Source: Amycolatopsis mediterranei (GTDB lineage Bacteria > Actinomycetota > Actinomycetes > Mycobacteriales > Pseudonocardiaceae). From it: 64,000 nucleotides of DNA. Under the pieces are notes generated by a model. The model worked only from the letters and a program-made list of their open reading frames with translations, made no database searches and was not told the origin of the DNA. This document shows, one piece after another, positions 1-8,615 of the stretch. The stretch covers positions 7,627,326 through 7,691,325 of the forward strand of contig NZ_CP100416.1 in the NCBI RefSeq assembly GCF_026017845.1. The letters run 5' to 3'. How positions within the stretch are numbered: the first letter of the stretch is position 1; each line of letters begins with the position of its first letter. The translations under genes were made by a program, and so were the position numbers.

Positions 1-13
1 CGGAGGTTTCCCG

Positions 14-709
14 ATGACCGCCACCGCCGACTACAAGTCCCTCGCCGAGCGCGCTTCGCGGGAGCTCGCCGACGCCACCGCCGACGAAGCGATCCGCTGG
101 ACCGTCGAAACGTTCGGCGACGACTTCATCGTCGCGTCCAACATGCAGGACGCCGTCCTGATCGACCTCGCCACGAAGGTGAAGTCCGATGTGGACGTTC
201 TGTTCCTGGAGACCGGGTACCACTTCCCGGAAACGATCGGCACCCGCGACGCGGTCGAGGCGGTCTACCCCGGCGTGAAGATCGTCAACGCCCAGGCCGA
301 GCAGAGCGTCGCGGAGCAGGACGCCGAGTACGGCGCGAAGCTGCACGACCGCGACCCGACGCTGTGCTGCAACCTGCGCAAGGTCGTGCCGCTGCGCAAG
401 ACGCTGGCGAACTACTCGGCGTGGGTGACCGGCGTCCGCCGGGTCGACGCGCCGACCCGCGCGAACACCCCGATCGTCACCTGGGACGACCGCAACGGCC
501 TGGTGAAGGTCAACCCGATCGCGGCGTGGACCGACGACGAGTTCAAGGCCTACATCGCCGAGCACGGGATCCTCGAGAACCCGCTGGTGTCGATCGGCTA
601 CCTCTCGATCGGCTGCGCGCCCTGCACGGCCCGCGTAGCGCCGGGCGCCGACCCGCGCAGCGGCCGGTGGGCGGGCCAGTCGAAGACCGAGTGCGGACTG
701 CACGGCTGA
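14..709 (+). CDS. cysH: Phosphoadenylyl/adenylyl-sulfate reductase
   Basis: Reduces activated sulfate (APS or PAPS) to sulfite in the cytoplasm. The 231-residue protein carries a Cys-Cys pair at 118-119 and a CxxC at 201-204. Together these ligate the [4Fe-4S] cluster typical of APS-type reductases. The C-terminal ECGLH at 226-230 holds the catalytic cysteine that forms the enzyme-sulfite adduct. The start at 14 has a GGAGG ribosome site at 2-6. It is the first complete gene of a cysH-cysD-cysN-chelatase operon; the gene before it (probably sulfite reductase, by analogy) lies outside the window. The cluster motif plus a stand-alone CysN (no fused APS kinase) favour APS as the substrate; that is an inference. 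Confidence 0.95.
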   Translation: MTATADYKSLAERASRELADATADEAIRWTVETFGDDFIVASNMQDAVLIDLATKVKSDVDVLFLETGYHFPETIGTRDAVEAVYPGVKIVNAQAEQSVAEQDAEYGAKLHDRDPTLCCNLRKVVPLRKTLANYSAWVTGVRRVDAPTRANTPIVTWDDRNGLVKVNPIAAWTDDEFKAYIAEHGILENPLVSIGYLSIGCAPCTARVAPGADPRSGRWAGQSKTECGLHG

Positions 710-720
710 GGAAGGGACGC

Positions 721-1641
721 ATGACGACCTTGGAGCCCGCGACCGATGCGGCACAGGACAACTTGGCGGCCTTGGAGTCCGAGGCCATCCACATCTTCCG
801 CGAGGTGGCGGGCGAGTTCGACCGCCCGGTGATCCTCTTTTCCGGCGGCAAGGACTCGACGCTGCTGCTCCACCTGGCGATCAAGGCGTTCTGGCCGGCG
901 CCGGTGCCGTTCCCGCTGCTGCACGTGGACACCGGGCACAACTTCGACGAGGTCATCGAGTTCCGCGACCGCGTCGTCGAGCAGCACGGCCTGCGCCTGG
1001 TCGTCGCGAAGGTGCAGGACTGGATCGACGACGGACGCCTCGAAGAGCGCGCCGACGGGATGCGCAACCCGCTGCAGACCACGCCGTTGCTGGACACGAT
1101 CTCGGAGAACAAGTTCGACGCCGTGTTCGGCGGCGGGCGCCGCGACGAGGAGCGCGCCCGGGCCAAGGAGCGGATTTTCAGCCTCCGCAACTCCTTCGGC
1201 CAGTGGGAGCCGCGGCGGCAGCGGCCCGAGCTGTGGAACCTCTACAACGGCAGGCACCGCCCGGGCGAGCAGGTCCGCGTCTTCCCGCTGTCCAACTGGA
1301 CCGAGGCCGACGTCTGGAACTACATCGCCCGCGAGAAGGTCGAACTGCCGTCGATCTACTACGCCCACCGGCGCGAGGTGTACCTGCGCGACGGGATGCT
1401 GCTGGCCGAGGGCCCGTGGGGCGGTCCGCGGCCGGGCGAAGAGGTCCGGGAGCGGACCGTCCGCTACCGGACCGTCGGCGACGGCTCGTGCACCGGCGCG
1501 ATCGAATCCACCGCGGCCACCGTCGAAGAGGTCATCGCCGAGGTGTCGGCCTCGCGGCTCACCGAACGCGGCGCGACCCGGGCCGACGACCGGATGTCCG
1601 AAGCGGCCATGGAAGACCGCAAGCGTGAGGGGTACTTCTGA
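721..1641 (+). CDS. cysD: Sulfate adenylyltransferase subunit 2 (ATP-PPi hydrolase-like)
   Basis: Small catalytic subunit of ATP sulfurylase, making APS from sulfate and ATP with the GTPase CysN. The 306-residue protein has the PP-loop motif SGGKDS at 41-46 and the usual CysD ending that includes REGYF. The ATG at 721 is chosen because it lies 11 nt after the cysH stop and gives the normal CysD N-terminus; the same frame stays open far upstream inside cysH, without coding meaning. Its stop overlaps the cysN start by one base (TGATG), a sign of translational coupling. Confidence 0.95.
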   Translation: MTTLEPATDAAQDNLAALESEAIHIFREVAGEFDRPVILFSGGKDSTLLLHLAIKAFWPAPVPFPLLHVDTGHNFDEVIEFRDRVVEQHGLRLVVAKVQDWIDDGRLEERADGMRNPLQTTPLLDTISENKFDAVFGGGRRDEERARAKERIFSLRNSFGQWEPRRQRPELWNLYNGRHRPGEQVRVFPLSNWTEADVWNYIAREKVELPSIYYAHRREVYLRDGMLLAEGPWGGPRPGEEVRERTVRYRTVGDGSCTGAIESTAATVEEVIAEVSASRLTERGATRADDRMSEAAMEDRKREGYF

Positions 1642-2903
1642 TGAGTTCGCTGCTTCGACTGGCCACCGCCGGGAGCGTCGACGACGGCAAGTCGACGCTG
1701 GTCGGCCGGCTGCTGTACGACACGAAGTCGGTGCTCGCCGACCAGCTCGACGCGGTCACCCGCGCGTCCGTCGACAAGGGACTGTCCACTCCGGACCTGT
1801 CGCTGCTGGTCGACGGCCTGCGCTCGGAGCGCGAGCAGGGCATCACCATCGACGTCGCCTACCGCTACTTCGCCACGCCGAAGCGGTCGTTCGTGCTGGC
1901 CGACACGCCGGGGCACGTGCAGTACACGCGCAACACGGTGACCGGCGCGTCCACCGCCCAGCTGGCCGTGCTCCTCGTCGACGCGCGCAAGGGCGTGATC
2001 GAGCAGACCCGGCGGCACGCGGCTGTGCTGGCCCTGCTCGGCGTGCCGCAGCTGGTGCTGGCGGTGAACAAGATCGACCTGGTCGGCTACGACGAAGCGA
2101 CGTTCACGGTGATCGCCGAGGAGTTCGCCGCGCACGCCCTGTCGCTGGGCTACCCGCGGGGGTCCGTGCTCGCGATCCCCGTGTCGGCACTGGAAGGCGA
2201 CAACGTCGCGAGCCGCTCGGAGCGCACGCCCTGGTACACCGGACCCAGCCTGCTGGAGCACTTGGAGGACGTGCCGGTCGCGCCCGACCCGCACGACTCG
2301 GCGCTGCGGTTCCCGGTGCAGTACGTGATCCGCCCGCGCACCCCCGAGTACCCGGACTACCGCGGCTACGCGGGCCAGATCGCGGCGGGTACGGTCCGCC
2401 CCGGCGACGAGATCGTCGTGCTGCCGCAGGGCATCCGCAGCCGCGTCGAGCGCATCGACACCGCGGACGGCCCGCTCGAAGAAGCCGGCGCCGGGACGTC
2501 GGTGACACTGCTGCTCACCGACGACATCGACATCTCCCGCGGCGACCTGATCGCCGCCGCGGACGCGCCGCCGCGCGTCACCGACGAGATCACCGGCACG
2601 CTGTGCTGGCTGTCGTCCAAGCCGCTGAAGCCGGGCGCGCGCGTGCTCGTCAAGCACGGCACGCGCACGGTGCAGGCGCTGGTGGACGAGCTGCACGCCC
2701 GGTTCGACGAGCAGGCACTGTCCAGCGTGGCCGCTCCGGCTTCCCTGGAGCTGAACGACATCGGACTCGTCACGCTCCGGCTGGCCGAGGAGCTGGGCGT
2801 CGACGACTACGGCGTCAGCCCGCGCACCGGCGCGTTCCTGGTGATCGACCCGAAGGACGGCGACACGCTGGCCGCGGGGCTGGTGGGTGAGCGCTTCTCG
2901 TGA
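1641..2903 (+). CDS. cysN: Sulfate adenylyltransferase subunit 1 (GTPase)
   Basis: GTP-hydrolysing regulatory subunit of ATP sulfurylase. The translation-factor-type G domain is clear: P-loop GSVDDGKST at 11-19, DTPGH at 88-92 and NKID at 143-146, followed by beta-barrel domains. At 420 residues it lacks the C-terminal APS kinase (CysC) found in mycobacterial CysNC, so no PAPS-forming step is encoded in this operon. Start and stop overlap the neighbours by 1 and 4 bases (TGATG and GTGA), so cysD, cysN and the chelatase are probably co-translated. Confidence 0.95.
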   Translation: MSSLLRLATAGSVDDGKSTLVGRLLYDTKSVLADQLDAVTRASVDKGLSTPDLSLLVDGLRSEREQGITIDVAYRYFATPKRSFVLADTPGHVQYTRNTVTGASTAQLAVLLVDARKGVIEQTRRHAAVLALLGVPQLVLAVNKIDLVGYDEATFTVIAEEFAAHALSLGYPRGSVLAIPVSALEGDNVASRSERTPWYTGPSLLEHLEDVPVAPDPHDSALRFPVQYVIRPRTPEYPDYRGYAGQIAAGTVRPGDEIVVLPQGIRSRVERIDTADGPLEEAGAGTSVTLLLTDDIDISRGDLIAAADAPPRVTDEITGTLCWLSSKPLKPGARVLVKHGTRTVQALVDELHARFDEQALSSVAAPASLELNDIGLVTLRLAEELGVDDYGVSPRTGAFLVIDPKDGDTLAAGLVGERFS

Positions 2904-3637
2904 CGCCACCCCTGGTCGCCGTCGCGCACGGCAGTCGCGATCCCCGTTCGGCGGCGACCGTGCGGGCGCTCGTCGACGTCGTGCGCACCCAGGCACCGGG
3001 CGCCGAAGTCCACGAGTCCTTTTTGGACCTGTCGGAGCCCCGGGTCACCGACGTGCTCCGCAAGCTCCACGCGGACGGCCACCGCACGGCGGTGGTCGTC
3101 CCCCTGCTGCTCGGCAGCGCGTTCCACGCCCGGGTCGACCTGCCGGCGCTGATCGACGAGGTCGTCGCGGACTGCCCGGGCTTCCGGGTGCAGGTTTCGG
3201 ACGTGCTGGGCGCCGACCCCGCGCTGGAGGCGGTCGCCCTGGACCGGCTGGCCGCCGCGCCCCGCCGCGGCGGCACGGGCGTGATCGTCAGCGCGGTCGG
3301 CTCGTCGAACGCTTCCGCGAACGCCGTCGTCGCTTCGCTGGCTTCGCGCTGGGAAGAGCGGCTGGGCGTCCCGGTAAGTGAGGCGTTCGCTTCCGCCACC
3401 CAGCCGGACATCCCCGCCGCGGCGGCGGCGTTGCGGGCGCGGGGCGTGCGGCACCTGGTCGTCGCGTCGTGGTTCCTGGCCCCGGGTCTGCTGCCGGACC
3501 GGATCGCCGCGCTGGCCCGCGAGGCGGATCCGAAGGCGTTCATCGCGGAGCCACTGGCCGACGACCCGCGCGTCGCCGACGTCGTGGTCAGCCGGTACGC
3601 CTCCGCAGTCACCGGATTGCTCCGCCAGTACGCGTAG
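2900..3637 (+). CDS. Sirohydrochlorin chelatase (CbiX/SirB family)
   Basis: Predicted to insert Fe2+ into sirohydrochlorin, giving the siroheme needed by sulfite reductase; this fits its place at the end of a sulfate-reduction operon. The 245-residue protein has the family start VAHGSRDPRS with the metal-binding histidine. A second half has the same fold (residues ~125-240, beginning GVIVSAVGSSN), the usual tandem CbiX architecture. The GTG start overlaps the cysN stop by 4 nt. A cobalt chelatase role cannot be excluded from sequence, but no cobalamin genes are nearby. Confidence 0.88.
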   Translation: MTPPLVAVAHGSRDPRSAATVRALVDVVRTQAPGAEVHESFLDLSEPRVTDVLRKLHADGHRTAVVVPLLLGSAFHARVDLPALIDEVVADCPGFRVQVSDVLGADPALEAVALDRLAAAPRRGGTGVIVSAVGSSNASANAVVASLASRWEERLGVPVSEAFASATQPDIPAAAAALRARGVRHLVVASWFLAPGLLPDRIAALAREADPKAFIAEPLADDPRVADVVVSRYASAVTGLLRQYA

Positions 3638-3665
3638 CGGCTTCGTTCACCGTTCACCCGCCGTT

Positions 3666-3697
3666 CAGATCGTTCACCTGCACTGGTGAACGATCTG
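3666..3697. promoter_or_regulatory. Perfect 13-bp inverted repeat after the sulfate operon
   Basis: Arms CAGATCGTTCACC (3666-3678) and GGTGAACGATCTG (3685-3697) flank a 6-nt loop TGCACT. Two more copies of CGTTCAC lie just upstream (about 3644-3657). No T-tract follows, so it may be an operon-end hairpin or an operator for the small gene at 3747. Confidence 0.5.
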
Positions 3698-3746
3698 ACC
3701 TGCTTTCCTGGAGCTACACGGACCGACCAGTTTCGAAGGAGCCGGA

Positions 3747-3950
3747 GTGAAGACCAGGGAACGCCTCTTGTGGCTGACGATCACGGTGCTCGCGAGCACG
3801 ATCATCGGACTGATCGGCGGCATCTTGTCGCACGCCACCGCCCACGTCCTCGCGGACGCGATCACTGCGGGCGCCGCGGCGTTCGCCGGCGCCGAGGCGA
3901 TCTTTCTGGCCATCCTCATGTTCGCCTTGTCGGCCGACCGCGACAGGTGA
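3747..3950 (+). CDS. Small two-helix membrane protein, unknown
   Basis: A 67-residue hydrophobic protein with two predicted membrane helices (about residues 8-30 and 34-60), a basic N-terminus (KTRER) and a charged tail (DRDR). The GTG start is supported by an AAGGAG site at 3736-3741. I do not recognise the family. It sits downstream of the inverted repeat at 3666-3697. It converges on the large HD/ATPase gene, whose stop codon lies only 4 nt after this one, so it marks the left edge of the accessory segment. Whether it functions with that gene is unknown. Confidence 0.6.
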   Translation: MKTRERLLWLTITVLASTIIGLIGGILSHATAHVLADAITAGAAAFAGAEAIFLAILMFALSADRDR

Positions 3951-3954
3951 AGGG

Positions 3955-6900
3955 TCAAACCCCCAGGAGTTCCATCACTTCCGCAGGCGGACGCAAGTCC
4001 GGCGCCGCAGCGACGACCCGGTCGACCACGATGCCGACCAACGCGAGCGCGACTCGAGTGGCGGTCTCCTGGTCGAGATCGTCTCCATAGGCCATATAGT
4101 CGTCGGCAGAGTAGCCGACCAGCAGACTCTCCAGGTCGATCACCCCCTGCTTCTCCTTGGCCCTGGCATAGTGGAACAGGGCGTCCCCGGAGCGCTGCCG
4201 GAAAATCTGCCTCAACTCGGAGAAGTGACCGGGAACACTCTTTTTCAGCTCAGCGCCGCGGGATATGAACCAGGCACAGAGTGGATGACCTGCATTCCAA
4301 GGCCCTCGCTCCACACACAGATTTTCCTCATCTTCATGATACATGAAGCACAATGGAGGAAAATCCTCCATTATTTCGGCAACTACTGGCGAAGGCCCAG
4401 GAATGGCGACAACCGAGCCGTCCTTCCCGGCCTCCGCGGGAGCTCGCCAACGCATATTCAAGCGCTTTTGTGCCAGCGCGGCACCAATGAGGTCGAACGC
4501 ACGAGGAAAATATCCCCATGGCCGATCGGAGAAGTGGAGTATTACCGGGCCCTGCCTCCGCTCAACGAAGTCTTTCGCTTGCTCGATGGTGTACTGGGCA
4601 TCACCGATGGTCAGTACAGGCTCGACCCACCAGCCATTCTCGATTGAGCTTACCGCCGCCAGAATCGGGCCGAGATCTACACTTTCTTCGACATCCAACG
4701 GGTGCTGGTGCCTGGAGTATTCATCCAACTCAGCCGCCAACCACTCGGGAAGCCCCATCGGGATCGCCCTACGAAGGGCAAGAAGCAGCGAAGCCGGGAT
4801 CACAAACGGAATATCCTCCAACTCGTCTCTTGCCAGCGAGAGATCCGGGCGCAGGTCATCCATCAGGCTGACATTTCCCACAAGGAACACTCGCCCAGAC
4901 GGGGTCATCGAGCCGGAGAGACTTACCCGACTGATATCAATCGTATCATCAAGATATTCATTTTCATCAAAATCATCGTGGAGAAACTCGTTCCGCCGCT
5001 TGACAGGAAGCGTTACCCCGTTATGTCCCCACCATCTCACACTGGACACGTTGACCGAGATCCCGAACCCGTCATAATCTCCTTCGAACTCGATAGAAAT
5101 ATCAAGACCCGCGAGCACCCTAGCATCCATCTCAGTGAAGTCGGATTCATGTCGGTCCGTGAGTTGCCGAAGAATTGCCGCTTGCTTTTCTTCTTCATCA
5201 CGCGGCAGTCTTTTTTCGATTCCCAAAGCCTCTCGGGCTTGATTCACCGCTTCTATGCATTTACACTTGAGGCGCACACGAGACAGATCTGCACTCACTT
5301 CGACCCCAACCGAAGTCGCAGCCAGCGCATCACGAACGATCGAAGACAAGCGCGATCGCTTGACTGGCGACAGGAGGTCGAGAAGCCCAACTTGTTCCGA
5401 CGTCTCAAGCGATGCCATAATGGCCACCAGTTGACCTTGAATCCTCGGCTCTGGCGACCGACTTGAAATGTCCAACGGAATCGCATCGACACGGATTCGA
5501 CCCAGATGCCTCGCCGTGAACTCGGAATTTTCCTTCTTGCCCAATCTTTTGTGGGTAAAAACAGCGCCATCGAGGATCGGCTTGGTGAGGTCGACCCCGA
5601 AATGCTCCTTGCCATTCAAGAAAAGAGTACACTCGTTTGTAAAATGAAAGAATTCCGCATAGCGCAAGAGAACCTGCGGGGGCACGTAGTGCCTGGCCGC
5701 ATTTATTCGGACAGCAACAGTGGTCCCACAGTCCTCGCGAAAATCAAGCGGTACCATACCCGGACCCGCCGGTATAGGATCCGACCCCTGATCATCCTGA
5801 CGGAGCGTGGCGAAGTCTTCCCGCCGGTCCACCGACAGGCGCAACGCCGTGCCGGGCTCTCCGACACCCTGATATTTCCGCGTACTTACTTCGATGCGGT
5901 CCCCCAGCATGAAGCACGACATTATGCCGATACCGAATCGGCTGATCGCACTGAACCGCGAACGCGAACGGCCGAGCGTGCGCAATTCTCGGTTCAAGTC
6001 TTCGGAGTTGTAATAGGACCTCCCGACCTGCAAGAAGTACTCGCGGATGGTTTGCAAGTCCATGCCAATACCGTCGTCGTCGATCCGGAACCAAATCGAC
6101 CCTTGATCTTCCCAGCAGGATATCGCCACCGTCCCGCGGCGGCGACCGATATCCAAAATATTACGCAGCCGCACGGCATCGATGGCGTTCTGAAGAAGTT
6201 CCCGTACGAAAACATTCGGGTTTCCGTACAGTTTGGTGCCACCCAGAAGCTGCAGGACATCGTCACGAACCAGCTCGAACCTCAACTCTTCGTAGGTATA
6301 TTCCAATCCGCTCAATTTCGCCAGGTCGATAGCGCTTGGCAACGGCAGTCTTTGCCACTTCTCACCCCATTTAGTGCGGAGCCGTTGACAGCGACGGAAC
6401 TCCTCTTGGATCCCGTCGAGCGTTGCGCGGAGATCGTACTCGACAACGGACCGCAACGTGATCGCCTCGACCTCGACGAGGTAGTCGGTGCTCCGCCTCT
6501 TCGGGATCAGCTCCAGCCGTAGGACGTAACGCCGCCATTCGACATCGTCCGAAGTCTGCCGAGGCACGCTACGCCGCTCGATACCCAATCGCCGGTAGAT
6601 GTCGTGCGCGGGCCGGACATCGCACAACTCGAGCCGGGTCGCGAGCCTCAGCAACCCGGAACACAAAGCAATGTCGAGACCGGGGATGCCGGCGGGCGAG
6701 GAGGATTTATCTCGCGGGCAAGCCTGTTCGGCACACAGAACACCGAGCGCCTCTCGCATCGGCAACCCGTCCCACTCGAGCAACTCCGGCGGCAATTGCC
6801 TGGTATACGCGGCCAATCGCCGCGTTCGGTCCCAACGGCAGTAGTCTTCCATGACAGGCTTGGGAACCCTGCCGTCGTCCCACTCGAGCCGGGCCACCGA

Positions 6901-7599
6901 TCCGTCAGCCTTGTCAAGGAACCGTCGAACCTGGCTTGGCGAGACGTCGACCGGCAAGCCGGGCACCCGGCCAAGATCGTGAAAGAAGGCGCCCACCACC
7001 AGAATCCCGCTTTCGTGAGCATTCAGCTTTCGCACATCCGAGCCAAGCAACTGCCCGAGCCGACGTACCACCGAAACTGAATGTTCACTGCCGTGCAAAG
7101 TATACGATGCCGCAGTCTCGTATTCGATATCCAGTATGGATACTGCTTGGTCGACAAGTTCCTTGACAGCTAATACCATCGACGGAGATCCAGTACGCGC
7201 CAACTGCTCGAAGAGCGGCTGGGAAGACAACGATTTCCACACATTTCCCAACGGGAGAAGAACCGCAGTATTGACGTTTTGACGATTGACCGGCCGAGCG
7301 CCGACCTGGCCGACTCGAAGACCACGTAGCACCTCACACCATTCGTCAACGGTTTCTGTATCGATTGCACAGGAAAGCAGAAACCCCCGCAGGCTTTTCT
7401 CAGTCGGGAGGGACCGGCCAGCAGTGACAATGTTCATCACTGTCGTCTTGCCGATCTCGACGTCAACCGGAAGCGATGCCGACTTGGTGGCAATATTCTG
7501 GTAGCTCATCCCTGAACGTATCCAAATGTCTTTCATTGCGGCAGCCAAGTCGGTTTGCCCATTGATGTCGCCCGGTATCGGATGCGGATGCCCAGCCAT
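3955..7599 (-). CDS. HTH - HD phosphohydrolase - GHKL (Hsp90-like) ATPase fusion
   Basis: A 1214-residue single-gene module. Residues ~11-95 resemble the actinobacterial XRE-type helix-turn-helix (SYQNIA, a TTVMNIVTAGRSLP segment, then an EW..VLRGLR helix). Residues ~165-330 form an HD domain, with LHGSEH (H169, H173) and FFHDLGR (H207/D208), so the metal ligands are kept. Residues ~450-640 form a GHKL ATPase: N-box RELLQNAIDA (E467, N471), DDDGIGM at 507-513 and SRFGIGIMSCF at 553-563, with an HtpG/MORC-like follow-on. The remaining ~550 residues are unassigned. Base composition is clearly lower in GC than both flanks, suggesting transfer. The start is uncertain: the ATG at 7599 is used, but the frame is open to 7764 and no strong ribosome site is seen. 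Function is inferred to be stress or phage defence. Confidence 0.8.
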   Translation of the reverse strand: MAGHPHPIPGDINGQTDLAAAMKDIWIRSGMSYQNIATKSASLPVDVEIGKTTVMNIVTAGRSLPTEKSLRGFLLSCAIDTETVDEWCEVLRGLRVGQVGARPVNRQNVNTAVLLPLGNVWKSLSSQPLFEQLARTGSPSMVLAVKELVDQAVSILDIEYETAASYTLHGSEHSVSVVRRLGQLLGSDVRKLNAHESGILVVGAFFHDLGRVPGLPVDVSPSQVRRFLDKADGSVARLEWDDGRVPKPVMEDYCRWDRTRRLAAYTRQLPPELLEWDGLPMREALGVLCAEQACPRDKSSSPAGIPGLDIALCSGLLRLATRLELCDVRPAHDIYRRLGIERRSVPRQTSDDVEWRRYVLRLELIPKRRSTDYLVEVEAITLRSVVEYDLRATLDGIQEEFRRCQRLRTKWGEKWQRLPLPSAIDLAKLSGLEYTYEELRFELVRDDVLQLLGGTKLYGNPNVFVRELLQNAIDAVRLRNILDIGRRRGTVAISCWEDQGSIWFRIDDDGIGMDLQTIREYFLQVGRSYYNSEDLNRELRTLGRSRSRFSAISRFGIGIMSCFMLGDRIEVSTRKYQGVGEPGTALRLSVDRREDFATLRQDDQGSDPIPAGPGMVPLDFREDCGTTVAVRINAARHYVPPQVLLRYAEFFHFTNECTLFLNGKEHFGVDLTKPILDGAVFTHKRLGKKENSEFTARHLGRIRVDAIPLDISSRSPEPRIQGQLVAIMASLETSEQVGLLDLLSPVKRSRLSSIVRDALAATSVGVEVSADLSRVRLKCKCIEAVNQAREALGIEKRLPRDEEEKQAAILRQLTDRHESDFTEMDARVLAGLDISIEFEGDYDGFGISVNVSSVRWWGHNGVTLPVKRRNEFLHDDFDENEYLDDTIDISRVSLSGSMTPSGRVFLVGNVSLMDDLRPDLSLARDELEDIPFVIPASLLLALRRAIPMGLPEWLAAELDEYSRHQHPLDVEESVDLGPILAAVSSIENGWWVEPVLTIGDAQYTIEQAKDFVERRQGPVILHFSDRPWGYFPRAFDLIGAALAQKRLNMRWRAPAEAGKDGSVVAIPGPSPVVAEIMEDFPPLCFMYHEDEENLCVERGPWNAGHPLCAWFISRGAELKKSVPGHFSELRQIFRQRSGDALFHYARAKEKQGVIDLESLLVGYSADDYMAYGDDLDQETATRVALALVGIVVDRVVAAAPDLRPPAEVMELLGV

Positions 7600-7851
7600 C
7601 GGTGAACCATATACCACCACTTGCGAACACGGTTGCCTCCCCGAGGCCGGCCACATAAATCGGCTCATCCGGTCGGATATTTTCGGCCGTCGGGTTTCCG
7701 CCACCCGGACCAGCCTCGGGTCGCACACACCGGAGCGAACGCTCTGACCACGCCAAGTGCTCAAACGCCCCTCGCGGCGACCATAACACCGCCAAAAGGC
7801 GAGTCTTATTCACATTTCTGGTGACCCTGCGCGCATGGGAACGGTGAATCC

Positions 7852-7881
7852 TTGACGCACTGCTTAACTTGCCGGTAACTA
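7852..7881 (+). promoter_or_regulatory. Possible sigma-70-type promoter of the secreted-protein gene
   Basis: TTGACG at 7852-7857, an 18-nt spacer and TAACTA at 7876-7881 lie about 60 nt before the start at 7942. The -35 is good and the -10 imperfect. Confidence 0.35.
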
Positions 7882-7941
7882 TCTCAACGGCTGCGCAGCT
7901 TTCCTTCCTCCCCTCGTGAAACCGCAGGTAGGTGGATACAG

Positions 7942-8571
7942 ATGAAAGCTCTTCACTTCTCCCGGCTCGCCGCGCTGATCGCGGCCGCGGTGCTCCCGAT
8001 CGCCCTCGCCGCTCCGGCGTCGGCGGCCACCAGCGTCACCTTCGACTGCCAGGCCGACGCCCCCATCGTCGGGCCGCAGAAGGTGGCGCTGAACCAGGAC
8101 GCGGACGTCACCGCGCCCGCCACGGTCGCGCCCGGCGGTGCGTTCGACGTGGTCATCGATCCCGCGCCGAACACCGTGCCGAGCACCGTGAGCGGGAACA
8201 AGGTCAAGAACATCAACACCTTCGCGCTCAAGATCCCGATCCCGGCCAACTCGTCGTACGTCGGCGCGGACCTGACGGGCGGCTCCGGCCTCGGCTCGAC
8301 GCCGCCGGCCCTCTCCGTCGCGAACGGCGTCGCCACGCTGAGCTTCCCCGGCCCGATCGCCGGGGGCGCCACGTTCGAACTGCCCACCGTCACCGCGCAC
8401 CTGACCGCGGGCCAGTCGGGCACGATCCAGACGAAGCTGGGCGGCACCAGCTACAGCGACCCGGGCCTGACGTTCAAGGCGGTGGCGAGCACGATCATCG
8501 GCGACCTCACCGCACCGACGGCCTGCTTCCCCAACCCGAGCCCGGTCTTCACCACGACGACCATCGGCTGA
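7942..8571 (+). CDS. Secreted protein of unknown function
   Basis: A 209-residue exported protein with a classical Sec signal peptide: basic start, hydrophobic core, and the cleavage motif APASA near residue 28. The mature part is rich in Thr, Ser, Pro and Gly, begins with a SVTFDCQ segment, and keeps a second cysteine near the C-terminus (TACFPN), so a single disulfide is possible. It looks like one beta-sandwich domain, as in many small actinobacterial secreted proteins, but I cannot name the family with confidence. A GGTGG site precedes the ATG. It is followed immediately by a strong hairpin, so it is probably a one-gene transcript. Confidence 0.75.
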   Translation: MKALHFSRLAALIAAAVLPIALAAPASAATSVTFDCQADAPIVGPQKVALNQDADVTAPATVAPGGAFDVVIDPAPNTVPSTVSGNKVKNINTFALKIPIPANSSYVGADLTGGSGLGSTPPALSVANGVATLSFPGPIAGGATFELPTVTAHLTAGQSGTIQTKLGGTSYSDPGLTFKAVASTIIGDLTAPTACFPNPSPVFTTTTIG

Positions 8572-8579
8572 GCGGCGGC

Positions 8580-8609
8580 ACCCTACGGGCGGGATTTCGC
8601 CCGTAGGGT
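8580..8609 (+). terminator. 12-bp perfect hairpin, terminator of the secreted-protein gene
   Basis: Arms ACCCTACGGGCG (8580-8591) and CGCCCGTAGGGT (8598-8609) with a 6-nt loop, starting 8 nt after the stop. There is no long T-run. The 3' arm contains the AGGG that could serve as the ribosome site of the gene at 8616. Confidence 0.7.
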
Positions 8610-8615
8610 GATCGC

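Noticed and set aside
4171..6522. Several plus-strand open frames inside the low-GC segment
   Set aside because: They lie opposite the HD/GHKL ATPase gene, whose conserved motifs prove the minus-strand frame.
7600..7764. N-terminal extension of the HD/ATPase protein to 7764
   Set aside because: The extra 55 residues look non-protein-like and precede the HTH; however, no strong ribosome site supports the ATG at 7599 either, so the start stays uncertain.
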